Source: Gp6-AA40 sp035496255 (GTDB lineage Bacteria; Acidobacteriota; Vicinamibacteria; Vicinamibacterales; UBA2999). From it: a stretch of DNA of 64,000 bases. The notes below the pieces were generated by a model. That model had not been told where the DNA came from. It saw only the letters and a program-made list of their open reading frames with translations, and did no database searches. The stretch lies in assembly GCA_035496255.1 (NCBI GenBank), contig DATJEU010000006.1:1-64000 (forward strand), written 5' to 3'. A program made the translations under genes and the position numbers. Positions 18,213 through 27,398 of the stretch are shown here, piece after piece (position 1 is the first letter of the stretch; each line of letters begins with the position of its first letter).

Positions 18213-19559
18213 ATGGCCCCGGTCGTTTCGCGATCACCTGCACACGCTCCTGACGTCGCTCGCGTGCACGAGCAGGTGCTCGCCAACGGCCTGCGCGTTC
18301 TCATTCAGGAAGTCCATACGGCTCCGCTCGCGACGGTCTGGTGCTGGTATCGCGTCGGTTCGAAGGATGAAACGCCAGGCCTCACCGGCGTGTCGCACTG
18401 GGTGGAGCACATGAACTTCAAGGGCACCACCAACATCCCGCGCGACCGCGTCAAGGGCATCATCGAGCAGTACGGCGGTTACTGGAACGGCTACACCTGG
18501 ATCGACCAAACCACCTACACCGAGACGGCGACGCGTGATGCGCTCGATCACATGCTGTTCATCGAGTCGGAACGCATGGCGCGCAGTCTCTACGATCCCG
18601 TCGACTGCGAGTCGGAGCGGACGGTCATCATTTCCGAGCTGCAGGGCGGCGAGAACGATCCCGACCAACTGCTCGATCAGGAATTGACGGCAACGGCGTT
18701 TCACGCGCATCCCTACCGTCATCCCACGATCGGGTGGCTGTCGGACCTCGAGACGATGACGCGCGAGGATCTGTACGGCTATTACCGTCGCTTCTACCTG
18801 CCGAACAACGCGACGCTCGTGATCGTCGGCGACGTGAACACCGGCGACGCTCTCAGCCGGGTGGCGAAACATTTCGATCCGATTGAGCCCCGCGAGGTCG
18901 CTCGACGTGCGCTGACGATCGAACCGCCACAGCTTGGCGAACGCCGCGTCACGATCGCGAAACCAGGCACGACGGCCTACCTCAAGATTGGCTACCACGC
19001 GCCGGCGGCGACGGCGGACGAATTCTTTCCGCTGCTCCTGCTCGACGCGGTGCTCAGCGGCGCGAAGGGCATCAACCTGTGGGCAAGCTTTCGCACGCCG
19101 CCGCCACAGCGGAGCGCGCGCCTGTATCAGGCGCTGGTCAATACCGGGCTCGCGTCCGCGGTGAATGGCGGTTATATTCCAACCCAGGATCCGTTCCTCT
19201 ACACGATCTCGCTGACCGCCACTGAAGGCGTCACGCTAGAGACGCTCGAACACGCGGCGCTGGCGGAGATCGACAAGGTCAGGACCGTTGGCGTCACGGC
19301 AGCGGAACTGGCGAAAGCGAAACGTCAGTTGCGCGCCCGGCTCGTCTTCGAAAACGACAGCATCACCAACATCGCACACCAGCTCGGGTTCTTCGCGACG
19401 ATCGCCGACTGGCACTTCGTGCCGGCGATCGCCGACCGTCTCGAAGCGGTGACGATCGATCAGGTGAATGCGGTGGCGGCTTCTCGATTGATCGCATCCA
19501 ACCGGACCGTCGGCTGGTTCGAGCCGGTTGACGACGAGTCGGGTGGCGCTGCGGCGTGA
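18213..19559 (+). CDS. M16-family zinc peptidase, catalytic subunit
   Basis: I place the start at ATG 18213; a TTG five codons earlier overlaps the promoter. The 448-residue protein carries the inverted zinc motif HxxEH (H62, E65, H66 in SHWVEHMNFKG) and the downstream E region (ESERTVIISELQGGENDP), then the typical YHAP and LLLLDAVLSG strands of the second half. Such enzymes (PqqL, mitochondrial processing peptidase-like) cleave peptides, usually as heterodimers. The following gene overlaps by 4 nt and encodes a non-catalytic M16 partner. Confidence 0.9.
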   Translation: MAPVVSRSPAHAPDVARVHEQVLANGLRVLIQEVHTAPLATVWCWYRVGSKDETPGLTGVSHWVEHMNFKGTTNIPRDRVKGIIEQYGGYWNGYTWIDQTTYTETATRDALDHMLFIESERMARSLYDPVDCESERTVIISELQGGENDPDQLLDQELTATAFHAHPYRHPTIGWLSDLETMTREDLYGYYRRFYLPNNATLVIVGDVNTGDALSRVAKHFDPIEPREVARRALTIEPPQLGERRVTIAKPGTTAYLKIGYHAPAATADEFFPLLLLDAVLSGAKGINLWASFRTPPPQRSARLYQALVNTGLASAVNGGYIPTQDPFLYTISLTATEGVTLETLEHAALAEIDKVRTVGVTAAELAKAKRQLRARLVFENDSITNIAHQLGFFATIADWHFVPAIADRLEAVTIDQVNAVAASRLIASNRTVGWFEPVDDESGGAAA

Positions 19560-20833
19560 GCATCGCACAGGCCGGCCTGAATCCCGTTCGCGCCGTTCTG
19601 GCGAACGGCGTGCGGGTGATCGCGAAGCAGGCGCGGGTGACGCCGGCCGTGACGATCCACGTCGCCGTGCACGGCGGCACGGTTGCCGATCCGCCGGGCC
19701 TTCCCGGTGTCGCGTACTTCCTGTCGCGGATGATCGATCGTGGCACCGCATCGCTCACCGCCGACCAGATCGCGGAATCGCTCGAGAGCCGCGGCGTATC
19801 GCTGGCGGTCAACGTCACGAAGCATTCGCTGTCGCTCGTCTCGACCTGCCTCGTCGAAGACTTCACCGACGTGCTCGGCATCGTCGCCGACTGCTTGATG
19901 CATCCCGTGTTTCCCGAGGCGGAGATCGTCACGCGGCGCGGCGAGATGATCACGTTCATCCGTCAGGATGATGACAATCCCGCGGCCGTCGCGATGAACG
20001 GGCTGATGGAGTTGCTCTATGGCAACGGGCATCCCTACGGGTGGCCGACGCGCGGGACCGTCGCCAGCGCCGGGCAAATCGGTCGGGCCGAACTGATCGA
20101 CTTCCACAGCCGCCGCGCAACCCCGGCATCGACTGTCATCGCGATTGTTGGCGACGTCGATCCGGCGGCGGCGACCGGGGCGTGCGCCGACGCCTTCGGG
20201 GTATGGCCCTCGGGTCCGCCGACCCCCGTCGCTCTTCCCGAGCCGGCTCCGTCATCGTCACGGCGCGGACGGGTGCTGCCGATGATGAGCAAGGCGCAGG
20301 CCGATATTACCTACGGCTTCACGTCCATCCGTCGCCATGACCCGGAGTACTACGCGTACTGGCTGATGAACAACATCTTCGGCCAGTACTCGCTCGGCGG
20401 GCGTCTCGGGGACAACATCCGCGAGCGGCAGGGAATGGCGTACTACATCATGAGCGCCCTCGACGCCACCGTGATTGCCGGTCCGCTGGTCGTTCGCGCC
20501 GGCGTGGCGACCACCAACGTCGAGCGCGCGATCGCCGCGATCGATGACGAGGTTCGGACGCTGGCGGCAGAAGGCCCGACCGAGAAGGAATTGCGGGAGT
20601 CAAAGCAGTACCTGATCGGGTCACTGCCGCGCACGCTCGAAACGAATCTCGGGATTGCCGGGTTCCTGCAGACGGCCGAGTTCTTCGGTCTCGGCCTCGA
20701 CTACGACCAGCGTCTGCCATCGCTGCTGCAGGCGGTCACGCGCGATGACGTGCACGCTGCCGCCCGCCGGACTCTCGATCCCTCTCGCGCTACCGTCGTC
20801 GTCGCCGGTCCGTACGACCGCACGCCGGCATGA
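19556..20833 (+). CDS. M16-family peptidase-like protein, non-catalytic partner
   Basis: The 425-residue protein has the M16 fold (LANGVRVIAKQARVTPAVTI, then GLPGVAYFLSRMIDRGT) but the HxxEH site is replaced by FLSRM, so zinc cannot be bound. C-terminal features (RLGDNIRERQGMAYYIMSAL) match the substrate-clamp half of M16B subunits. By analogy it pairs with the catalytic subunit encoded directly upstream. It starts at GTG 19556 inside the upstream stop (GTGA). Its own stop overlaps the HAD gene start (ATGA). Confidence 0.9.
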   Translation: MSIAQAGLNPVRAVLANGVRVIAKQARVTPAVTIHVAVHGGTVADPPGLPGVAYFLSRMIDRGTASLTADQIAESLESRGVSLAVNVTKHSLSLVSTCLVEDFTDVLGIVADCLMHPVFPEAEIVTRRGEMITFIRQDDDNPAAVAMNGLMELLYGNGHPYGWPTRGTVASAGQIGRAELIDFHSRRATPASTVIAIVGDVDPAAATGACADAFGVWPSGPPTPVALPEPAPSSSRRGRVLPMMSKAQADITYGFTSIRRHDPEYYAYWLMNNIFGQYSLGGRLGDNIRERQGMAYYIMSALDATVIAGPLVVRAGVATTNVERAIAAIDDEVRTLAAEGPTEKELRESKQYLIGSLPRTLETNLGIAGFLQTAEFFGLGLDYDQRLPSLLQAVTRDDVHAAARRTLDPSRATVVVAGPYDRTPA

Positions 20834-21531
20834 TCAAGGCCGTCTTTTTCGACGTCGATTTCACACTGATCTATCCCGGTCCGACGTTCCAGGGCGAGGG
20901 CTACGCCCGCTTCGGCCGCGAGCACGGCATGACGCTCGATCCCGCGCGCTTCGACGCCGCCGTGCGAGCGGCGTCGTCTGTTCTCGAACAGCAGCAGGAG
21001 CACATCTACGACGCCGAAATCTTCGTGCGCTACACGGGACGAATCATCGCGGCGATGGGCGGCCGCGGGCCGGGGGTGCGTGAATGCGCCGCGCGCGTGT
21101 ACGACGAGTGGGCGGCGAATCGCCATTTCTTCCTCTACGACGATGTTGCGCCGGCCTTGCGGACGCTTGCGGCGCGAGGCCTGAAGCTGGGGCTGATCTC
21201 GAACTCACATCGGCCGCTCGAAGAATTCCAGACGCACTTCGAACTGCAAGGCCTGATTGCCGCAGCGGTATCCTCGTCGGCGCACGGGTATATGAAGCCG
21301 CATCCGAGCATCTTCCAATCTGCATTGGAGCTGCTTGGCGTCGATGCCGTCGAGGCGGTGATGGTCGGCGACAGTGTGCCGCACGATATCGAAGGCGCCC
21401 GACGTGCCGGGATGCGAGGCGTGCTGGTGCACCGTGCTGATACGCCGCCACCGGTGACGGATGTGACCGTCGTGCGCAGCTTGGTGGAATTGCCGGGTTG
21501 TCTCGAGAAGACGCGGAGCGGATCTGGTTAG
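20830..21531 (+). CDS. HAD-superfamily hydrolase
   Basis: The 233-residue protein shows HAD motif I (FFDVDFTLI, with D8 as nucleophile and D10 as acid/base), motif II around LGLISNSHRPL, a motif III Lys in SAHGYMKPHPSIF, and motif IV VGDSVPHDIEGARRAGM. A helical cap between motifs I and II makes it subclass I, like phosphoglycolate phosphatase or haloacid dehalogenase. The substrate is unknown. It is the third gene of the M16 operon through an ATGA overlap. Its stop codon lies inside the loop of a hairpin. Confidence 0.88.
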   Translation: MIKAVFFDVDFTLIYPGPTFQGEGYARFGREHGMTLDPARFDAAVRAASSVLEQQQEHIYDAEIFVRYTGRIIAAMGGRGPGVRECAARVYDEWAANRHFFLYDDVAPALRTLAARGLKLGLISNSHRPLEEFQTHFELQGLIAAAVSSSAHGYMKPHPSIFQSALELLGVDAVEAVMVGDSVPHDIEGARRAGMRGVLVHRADTPPPVTDVTVVRSLVELPGCLEKTRSGSG

Positions 21532-21595
21532 GTCCGCTCCGGCGAGCCTGATAAGGCTCGCCGTCGTAATTTGAAGGCCGACCTGAAGGTCGGCC
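21515..21595. terminator. Three consecutive perfect 8-bp hairpins between convergent genes
   Basis: Three perfect hairpins follow one another: GGAGCGGA/TCCGCTCC (21515-21522, 21533-21540), GGCGAGCC/GGCTCGCC (21541-21548, 21555-21562) and GGCCGACC/GGTCGGCC (21576-21583, 21588-21595). The HAD stop codon is in the first loop. The set separates the HAD gene from the convergent permease gene and could stop transcription both ways, though T-tracts are weak. Confidence 0.6.
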
Positions 21596-21622
21596 CCTAT
21601 GAAATCGCGACGGCGTCGTCGC

Positions 21623-24139
21623 CTAGTCAGCGCGCAACGCTTCCGTGGGACTGACCGTGGCGGCGCGGCGAGCCGGCAGCCAGCACGCGGCGATGGCAAC
21701 GGTGAAGAGCGTGGTGCTTGCGCCGGCGAAAACCGCGGGATCTCGAGGCCCGACTCCGTACAGCAGCGACGCGAGCACCCGCGAGCCGGCCAGCGCGATC
21801 GCTATGCCGGCTGCGATCCCGGCAAACGTCACGGCAGCGCCCTGGCGGACGATCATCGCGACCACTGCCTGAGGTGCTGCACCGAGCGCCAGCCGGACGC
21901 CGATCTCATTTCGGCGCTGGCTCACCACGAAGGCGACGACGCCGTAAATGCCTACGAGCCCGATCCCCAGGGCGACGCCGGCCGCGATCAGCAGGAGGGT
22001 CATTGTGAACGCCATCTGGGTGAACCCACCATCGACGATCCGCTGCAGCGGCTGTACCTGGGCCAGTGCCAGGGTACGATCCGCAGCCTGCACGGCGCCG
22101 TAGACGGCCGGGGTCAATGCGGCAATCGGCACCCGCGAACGGACAACGTACGTCATGGCGCTGATCGGTGGCCCCAACATCGCCTTTGCGGGGATGTCCG
22201 GGCCGCCGGCCAACGACATCGGCATGTAGATGGTCGGCACCGGAGTGGTCTCCGTCAGCGATTGGTTGGGCGTGTTGGAGACGACGCCGACTATGGTCAG
22301 CCACGGTGGTGCCCCGTCCCACACGAAGGCGCCGTTGTTGCGTTGCGCGCCGGCCGGCGGCGGCGCGTTGGATCGCAATTGCTGCCCGATGGCCTCATCA
22401 CCGCCGAGCCCTGATTTGACGAATGCCTGATTGACCAACACGTTCGGCCGACCGGCGTCGACATCGGCACGGGCGAGGTCTCGCCCGTCGACGAGGCGCA
22501 TCTGCATGGCAGTGACGAACCCTTCGGAGACTGCACAGATGCGGGCGAAGGGGGGGACTGTACCGCTCTGGACCGAACGGCCTCGCACCAGGACGGTGTT
22601 GCCGAAGCAGGCGTCGACCAGCGGCAGGCCGGTAGAGGCCGACACCGCCTCGACGCCTGGCAGTTCCGCGAGCCGTTGCAGAATCGTGCGATGCGCGGTG
22701 ACGGCCGCGGCACGTGATGGGTAGTCCCGCAGAGGTAATCCGAGGCGGAACGTCAATGCGGACGCCGGGTTGAACCCGAGATCGATGACTCTGAGCCGAC
22801 GGAAGCTTTGCAGCATCAGCATTGCGGCCACGATCAGCACCAGCGCCGTCGCGACCTGTCCGCCCATCAGCAGTTGGCGCATTCGCTGGCGCTGACGCGT
22901 CGCCGTTTGCCCTCGCGCGGCCTCATGAAGGCCTTCAACGATGCTTCCGGTCCGGCGCAGTGCGGTCGCTCCGCAAGCGATGGCGACGATGACACTGAGT
23001 GCCGCCGTAAAGACCACGGTCGATTCGTCAAGCTGGATTTCCTGGAGGCGGGGAAGGGCGGGCCCATAGGCGACCAGCGCCCGCAGCGTGCCCCAGGCGA
23101 CAGCGATGCCGCCAAGCGCGCCGCCCGACGCCAGCATTGCGCTCTCGGCCAGAAACAGACCGGCGATTCGCGCCGCCCCCGCGCCGACGGCGCGGCGTAC
23201 TGCGACCTCGCGATCGCGCGCATTCGCGCGCACGAGGCAGAGGTTGGCAATGTTCGCACACGCCACCACCAGCAGCAGTCCCATCGCTGCCAGCAGGATC
23301 CACAGGCTGCGGGCAATCGACCCGACCGTCACGTCCTTGAGCGGGACGGCGACGGATCGAAGCCCTCCGCGTTCCATATTTGCCAGCACCGACTGATCGC
23401 CGCGATATACGTTCGGCAGATCGGTGATGAGCCCGTTCAGTTCGGTCCGGGCGTCATCGACAGTCATGGCGTCGCGGAGCCTCGCCACCCCGTCGTAGCC
23501 GAAGGGAACGTTGAATCCCATCGCGCGAGACACCCGCGCTGGTACCCAGGCGTCAATCCGTGGATTCGAAAAGGCGAAGGCCGGCGCCATGATGCCGATG
23601 ACCTGCGTCGCCACCCCGTCGAGCACGATGCTTCGACCAAGAATCGCGGGACTCTGGCCAAAACGGCGTACCCACAGCCCGTGCGAGAGCACGGCGACGG
23701 CAGGTCCGCCAACGGCGGCTTCTTGTTCGGAAAACCATCGCCCAATCGCTGGTCTCACGCGCAGGACCTGCGGCAGTGTCGCTGTAGCCGACTCGACGTC
23801 GATGCGTTCGGGCTCGCCGCCGCTGATGATCGTGGACTCTCCATCACGGACGATCGCGACGCTGTCGAGCGTCCGCGCCCGCTGGTACTGGTAATAGAGT
23901 CCCGAAGTCATGCCGATGCCTGAGGAGAGGTGAAGCACCGCACTGCCGTGGTCGAGGGACAGCAACCGATCGGAATCGGGATAGGGGAGCGGATTCAGGA
24001 CGACGCGGTGAACGATCGCGAAGATCGTCGCGTTCGCGCCGAGGGCAAGCGTCAGCGTGAGGACGGCGGCGGTCGCGAAGATCGGCGCGCGTCCGAGCCG
24101 TCGCAAGGCTTGACGGAACTCACTGGCCAGATGGCGCAT
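21623..24139 (-). CDS. ADOP-type ABC transporter permease (MacB/FtsX core)
   Basis: I choose ATG 24137-24139, so that the protein starts MRHLASEFRQALRRLGRAP, matching the usual family start; the frame is open to 24202. The ~838-residue protein has an N-terminal membrane helix (ATAAVLTLTLALGANATIFA), a MacB-type periplasmic core, three helices near the middle, a second core (RLRVIDLGFNPASALTFRLG) and three C-terminal helices (GVALGIGLVGIYGVVAFVV). This duplicated layout without an adjacent ATPase is that of acidobacterial orphan permeases. Transport substrate is unknown. Confidence 0.88.
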   Translation of the reverse strand: MRHLASEFRQALRRLGRAPIFATAAVLTLTLALGANATIFAIVHRVVLNPLPYPDSDRLLSLDHGSAVLHLSSGIGMTSGLYYQYQRARTLDSVAIVRDGESTIISGGEPERIDVESATATLPQVLRVRPAIGRWFSEQEAAVGGPAVAVLSHGLWVRRFGQSPAILGRSIVLDGVATQVIGIMAPAFAFSNPRIDAWVPARVSRAMGFNVPFGYDGVARLRDAMTVDDARTELNGLITDLPNVYRGDQSVLANMERGGLRSVAVPLKDVTVGSIARSLWILLAAMGLLLVVACANIANLCLVRANARDREVAVRRAVGAGAARIAGLFLAESAMLASGGALGGIAVAWGTLRALVAYGPALPRLQEIQLDESTVVFTAALSVIVAIACGATALRRTGSIVEGLHEAARGQTATRQRQRMRQLLMGGQVATALVLIVAAMLMLQSFRRLRVIDLGFNPASALTFRLGLPLRDYPSRAAAVTAHRTILQRLAELPGVEAVSASTGLPLVDACFGNTVLVRGRSVQSGTVPPFARICAVSEGFVTAMQMRLVDGRDLARADVDAGRPNVLVNQAFVKSGLGGDEAIGQQLRSNAPPPAGAQRNNGAFVWDGAPPWLTIVGVVSNTPNQSLTETTPVPTIYMPMSLAGGPDIPAKAMLGPPISAMTYVVRSRVPIAALTPAVYGAVQAADRTLALAQVQPLQRIVDGGFTQMAFTMTLLLIAAGVALGIGLVGIYGVVAFVVSQRRNEIGVRLALGAAPQAVVAMIVRQGAAVTFAGIAAGIAIALAGSRVLASLLYGVGPRDPAVFAGASTTLFTVAIAACWLPARRAATVSPTEALRAD

Positions 24140-24274
24140 GCCTGCTGTTGTCCAAACCAGGTGCCACGATTCGGGGCGAAATGCCGGCTGTTTTCCGTTC
24201 ATGTCGGTTCGGAGCGACGCGGGTTGTTCGCCGGTGGGACGCCGATGGCCGGCTACGGACAGCGCGTGGCGAGC

Positions 24275-24619
24275 TTATCCCGGCGGCCAGGCCAGGCGGC
24301 GACCGGCCAGCAGGTGCAGGTGGATGTGGAACACGGACTGGCCGGCACCCGGATTCGTGTTGAACACCGTGCGGTAGCCGCGCCCGTCATAGCCATGCTG
24401 CTTCGCGAGTGCCGCGGCAACGCGATGCAGTTTGCCGACGAGTTCATCGTCCTGCGGCTGCAGGTCGTTCAACGTCGCAATGTGCCGGCGCGGCACGATC
24501 AGCACGTGCAGCGGCGCCTGCGGGTCGATGTCCTTGAACGCGACGACGTCGTCATCCTGGTGCACGATGCCGCCGGGGATTTCGCCTGCGATGATCTGGC
24601 AGAACAGACAGTTGCCCAT
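24275..24619 (-). CDS. HIT-family nucleotide-binding hydrolase (Hint-like)
   Basis: The 114-residue protein begins MGNCLFCQIIAGEIPG, with a CxxC metal pair (C4, C7), and contains the histidine triad H98-I-H100-L-H102 in FHIHLHLLAGR. HIT/Hint proteins hydrolyse purine nucleoside phosphoramidates and related nucleotides in the cytoplasm. It lies 25 nt downstream of prmC on the same strand, so it is probably the last gene of the prfA-prmC unit. Confidence 0.93.
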   Translation of the reverse strand: MGNCLFCQIIAGEIPGGIVHQDDDVVAFKDIDPQAPLHVLIVPRRHIATLNDLQPQDDELVGKLHRVAAALAKQHGYDGRGYRTVFNTNPGAGQSVFHIHLHLLAGRRLAWPPG

Positions 24620-24644
24620 GCGTCTTTGCCTGCTGAAGGCGGCC

Positions 24645-25505
24645 CTACGTTGACCCGGGCCTTCGCTGAATGATAGCGGTCCGCGCGAGCCCCTGTAGAT
24701 CGGCGCGGAATCGTTCGAAACGCAGCGTCGGTCGGGCGTCGACCAGCGCGCGCACGTCGTCTTCCTGGCCGAACCCGAATTCCATCACCAGCCAGCCGCC
24801 CGGTCGCAGTTTCACGCTCGCGGTGTCGAGCACGCCGGCGATGTCGCGCAGTCCGCTGTCGCCGCCGAAGAGCGCCACCTCGGGTTCATGGCGAACCGGC
24901 CGTCCGAGCGCCTCGCGATCACGATCCCGCACGTACGGCGGGTTGGCGCCAATCAGGTCGAAGTCCTGTTCAACGCCGCCGAGATACGACGCGGCGACGA
25001 ACTCGATCCGATCGGCCACGCCATGACGCTCCGCGTTCGTGAGGGCAACGGCGAGTGCGTCGCCGGATACGTCCGTCGCGATCACATGCGCATCCTGCCG
25101 CTCGTGCGCGAGGGCGACGGCGATATTGCCGCTGCCTGTCCCGATGTCCGCAATCCGTGGACCCGCGATCGGCTGTAGCAGCGCCAGCGACTCCTCGACG
25201 ATGAACTCGGTTTCGGGCCTCGGGATCAGGACGGCGGGGGTGACGGCGAAGTCGAGGCCCCAGAACTCGCGCGACCCGGTGATGTAGGCGCTCGGTTCGT
25301 GGCGCGTACGGCGCTCGACGAATTGGCTGAACCTGGGCTCGAGTTGCGGCGGCGGTGGCGATCGATGCTCGGCGAGCAGATGCGCGCGATCCCAGCCGAG
25401 GATCGTCCGTGCGTAAAGGTCGACGTCAATCGCGGCCTCGTCAGGCGCAATCCCGGCCGCGACGAGCCGATTGCGTGCGGCGGTCAGGAGCTCCTGCAGC
25501 GTCAC
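24645..25505 (-). CDS. prmC: Release factor glutamine methyltransferase
   Basis: The 286-residue protein has the N-terminal helical domain that binds release factors and a class I methyltransferase with ADIGTGSGNIAVAL (SAM-binding loop, ~119-132) and the catalytic NPPY at 188-191. It methylates the Gln of the GGQ motif in release factors. The gene for RF1 lies immediately upstream and overlaps by 4 nt, which secures the assignment. A linker with FWGLDFAVTPAVLIPRPETE is family-typical. Confidence 0.95.
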   Translation of the reverse strand: MTLQELLTAARNRLVAAGIAPDEAAIDVDLYARTILGWDRAHLLAEHRSPPPPQLEPRFSQFVERRTRHEPSAYITGSREFWGLDFAVTPAVLIPRPETEFIVEESLALLQPIAGPRIADIGTGSGNIAVALAHERQDAHVIATDVSGDALAVALTNAERHGVADRIEFVAASYLGGVEQDFDLIGANPPYVRDRDREALGRPVRHEPEVALFGGDSGLRDIAGVLDTASVKLRPGGWLVMEFGFGQEDDVRALVDARPTLRFERFRADLQGLARTAIIQRRPGST

Positions 25506-26584
25506 TGCGGGGAGTCGTCCTGCGTCGCTTCCTTCAGCTTCTCGGCGTTGTAGTACGCCGTGACCTGGTCGAGCAGTTCGCCTACGTCTCCTTCGAGCAC
25601 GTCGGTCAGCCGGTGCGTCGTGAAGTTGATCCGGTGGTCGGTGATGCGGCTTTGCGGGAAGTTGTAGGTCCGGATCTTCTCGGAGCGTTCGCCGGTGCCC
25701 ACCTGGCTCTTGCGATCCTTCGCGATCGCCTCCTGCTGCTTGCGCATTTCCATTTCGTAGAGGCGGGCGCGCAGCACCTTCATGGCCTTCGCGCGATTCT
25801 TGATCTGCGACTTCTCGTCCTGCTGCGAAACGACCACGCCGGTTGGAATGTGTGTGAGGCGCACCGCCGAGTAGGTGGTATTGACGCTCTGCCCGCCGGG
25901 GCCGCTGGAGCAGAACGTGTCGATGCGCAGATCCTTGTCGTTGATCTGAATGTCGACCTCCTCGGCTTCGGGAAGCACCGCGACGGTCGCCGTCGACGTG
26001 TGGATGCGGCCGCTCGCTTCGGTCGCCGGCACACGCTGCACGCGGTGCACGCCGCTTTCGTACTTCAGGCGGCTGTAAACACCGCGGCCGGAGATCGACG
26101 CGATCACTTCCTTCAGCCCCCCGGATGGACTGTCGCTGGACGACATCACTTCCAGCCTCCAGCCATGGCTCTCCGCGTATCGCTGATACATGCGGAACAG
26201 GTCGGCGGCGAACAGCGCCGCTTCGTCACCGCCGGTGCCGGCGCGGATCTCCAGCAGGACGTTCTTCTCGTCGTTGGGGTCTTTCGGCACGAGCAGGATC
26301 TTCAGCTCCTGCAGCAGCGACTCGCGTTTCTCCTGTAGTTCCGCGAGCTCCTCTTCCGCCAGCGCGCGCATGTCCGCATCGTCGCCGGCCAGCATTTCCT
26401 GCGCGCCGGCAATCGCCGTCTCGACACCCTTGTATTCACGGAACTTCTGGACGAGCGGTTCGAGATCGGACAGGGCTTTCGCGGCCCTCCGGTATTCGGA
26501 CGGATCCGATTGCAGCTCGGTCGACCCGAGCTGCGACATCAGCCCTTCGTAACGCGATTCAACGCTGGAGAGTTTGTCGAACAT
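25502..26584 (-). CDS. prfA: Peptide chain release factor 1
   Basis: The 360-residue protein carries the PxT codon-recognition motif (PAT, 186-188) typical of RF1 rather than the SPF of RF2, and the GGQ motif at 230-232 (SSGPGGQSVNTT). RF1 recognises UAA and UAG stop codons on the ribosome. It is followed by prmC with a 4-nt overlap and lies 17 nt downstream of moaD. Length and motifs are normal. Confidence 0.97.
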   Translation of the reverse strand: MFDKLSSVESRYEGLMSQLGSTELQSDPSEYRRAAKALSDLEPLVQKFREYKGVETAIAGAQEMLAGDDADMRALAEEELAELQEKRESLLQELKILLVPKDPNDEKNVLLEIRAGTGGDEAALFAADLFRMYQRYAESHGWRLEVMSSSDSPSGGLKEVIASISGRGVYSRLKYESGVHRVQRVPATEASGRIHTSTATVAVLPEAEEVDIQINDKDLRIDTFCSSGPGGQSVNTTYSAVRLTHIPTGVVVSQQDEKSQIKNRAKAMKVLRARLYEMEMRKQQEAIAKDRKSQVGTGERSEKIRTYNFPQSRITDHRINFTTHRLTDVLEGDVGELLDQVTAYYNAEKLKEATQDDSPQ

Positions 26585-26601
26585 TTCCTGTCTGCTGCCA
26601 A

Positions 26602-26847
26602 TTATCCGCCGGACACCGGCGGCATGAATGCGACCTCGTCGCCCTCAGCCACGGGTGCGGACATCCTGGTGTAATCCGCGTTCACGGCCACGGACATCGT
26701 GCGTTCGTAGTCGCGCAACCCGGGCATGTCCTGCACGAGCGACTGCCATACCGATTGGACGGTGGCCGGTGCCGTCACGTCCCGAACGAGCTCGCCTGAC
26801 CCGGCCAGGTCGCGGAGCCGTGCAAACAGCCGGACGGTCACGCGCAC
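26602..26847 (-). CDS. moaD: Molybdopterin synthase sulfur carrier subunit (MoaD)
   Basis: The 81-residue ubiquitin-like protein starts MRVTVRLFARLRDLAGSG and ends in the required Gly-Gly (FMPPVSGG), whose thiocarboxylate donates sulfur to precursor Z. It starts at GTG 26845-26847 and overlaps the end of moaE by 10 nt, so the two molybdopterin synthase subunits are translationally coupled. No other moa genes are in the window. Confidence 0.92.
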   Translation of the reverse strand: MRVTVRLFARLRDLAGSGELVRDVTAPATVQSVWQSLVQDMPGLRDYERTMSVAVNADYTRMSAPVAEGDEVAFMPPVSGG

Positions 26848-27341
26848 GCCCCTCGACTCCTCTCAGGGCTGGCGATCCGTCGCGCCCACTCGCGCGCCTC
26901 CTGGTCGGTCGGATCGGCGGTGGCGCCCTCGAGCCACACGTCTCCACCTTCAAAGTGCTCGTGCTTCCAGATCGGCACGATCTGCTTGACGCGTTCGATC
27001 ACGTATCGGCACGCCGCAAACGCGTCAGCGCGATGCGGCGATGCGGCGACGATGATGATGCTGGCCTCGCCGATGTCGAGCCGTCCGATGCGATGGTGCA
27101 CCGCCAGCCGCGCCGTTGGCCATGCCGAACGGGACTCGTCGAGGATCAGGTTCAAGGCACGAACGGCAAGCGGTTCGTACGCCTCGTACTCCAGGAACGA
27201 GACGCGCCGGCCCTGATTGTGATCACGGACGAGGCCGATGAACGAGGTGACCGCGCCATCCCCGACGGCACCCTGGCAGACCGCGTCCGTCAGCGCGGAA
27301 AGATCGAGGGGCTCTGGCGTGACGGCGACCAGCGGGGTCAT
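26838..27341 (-). CDS. moaE: Molybdopterin synthase catalytic subunit (MoaE)
   Basis: The 167-residue protein shows MoaE hallmarks: FIGLVRDHNQGRRVSFLEYE, VHHRIGRLDIGEASIIIV, SPHRADAFAACRYVIERVK and the active-site Lys in VPIWKHEHFEGGDVW. With MoaD it converts precursor Z to molybdopterin. The last ~12 residues (IASPERSRGACA) are encoded by a GCCCTGA...GTCGAGGGGC palindromic element (26848-26869) that probably extended the gene into moaD. Confidence 0.93.
   Translation of the reverse strand: MTPLVAVTPEPLDLSALTDAVCQGAVGDGAVTSFIGLVRDHNQGRRVSFLEYEAYEPLAVRALNLILDESRSAWPTARLAVHHRIGRLDIGEASIIIVAASPHRADAFAACRYVIERVKQIVPIWKHEHFEGGDVWLEGATADPTDQEAREWARRIASPERSRGACA
26848..26869. repeat. GCCC-rich palindromic element forming the moaE 3' end
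   Basis: GCCCCTCGACTCC and TCTCAGGGC make an imperfect 22-bp palindrome inside the end of moaE. A related word (CGAGCGGAGTCGAAGG) is found in addB at 49223-49242. From memory, similar CCCTGAG/CTCAGGG words are frequent small repeats in some bacterial genomes; I could not search for copies. Confidence 0.45.
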
Positions 27342-27372
27342 TCAATGATTATCGCGCGGGATATCCCTGCAG

Positions 27373-27398
27373 GGCGGGCCTTGCTTTTCAGGCCCGCC
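27373..27398 (-). terminator. GGCGGGCCT hairpin across the thiD stop codon
   Basis: GGCGGGCCT (27373-27381) and AGGCCCGCC (27390-27398) form a perfect 9-bp stem with an 8-nt loop. The thiD stop (27388-27390) is in the loop and stem edge. It may slow or stop transcription before moaE, or be a repeat copy inserted at the gene end. Confidence 0.5.
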
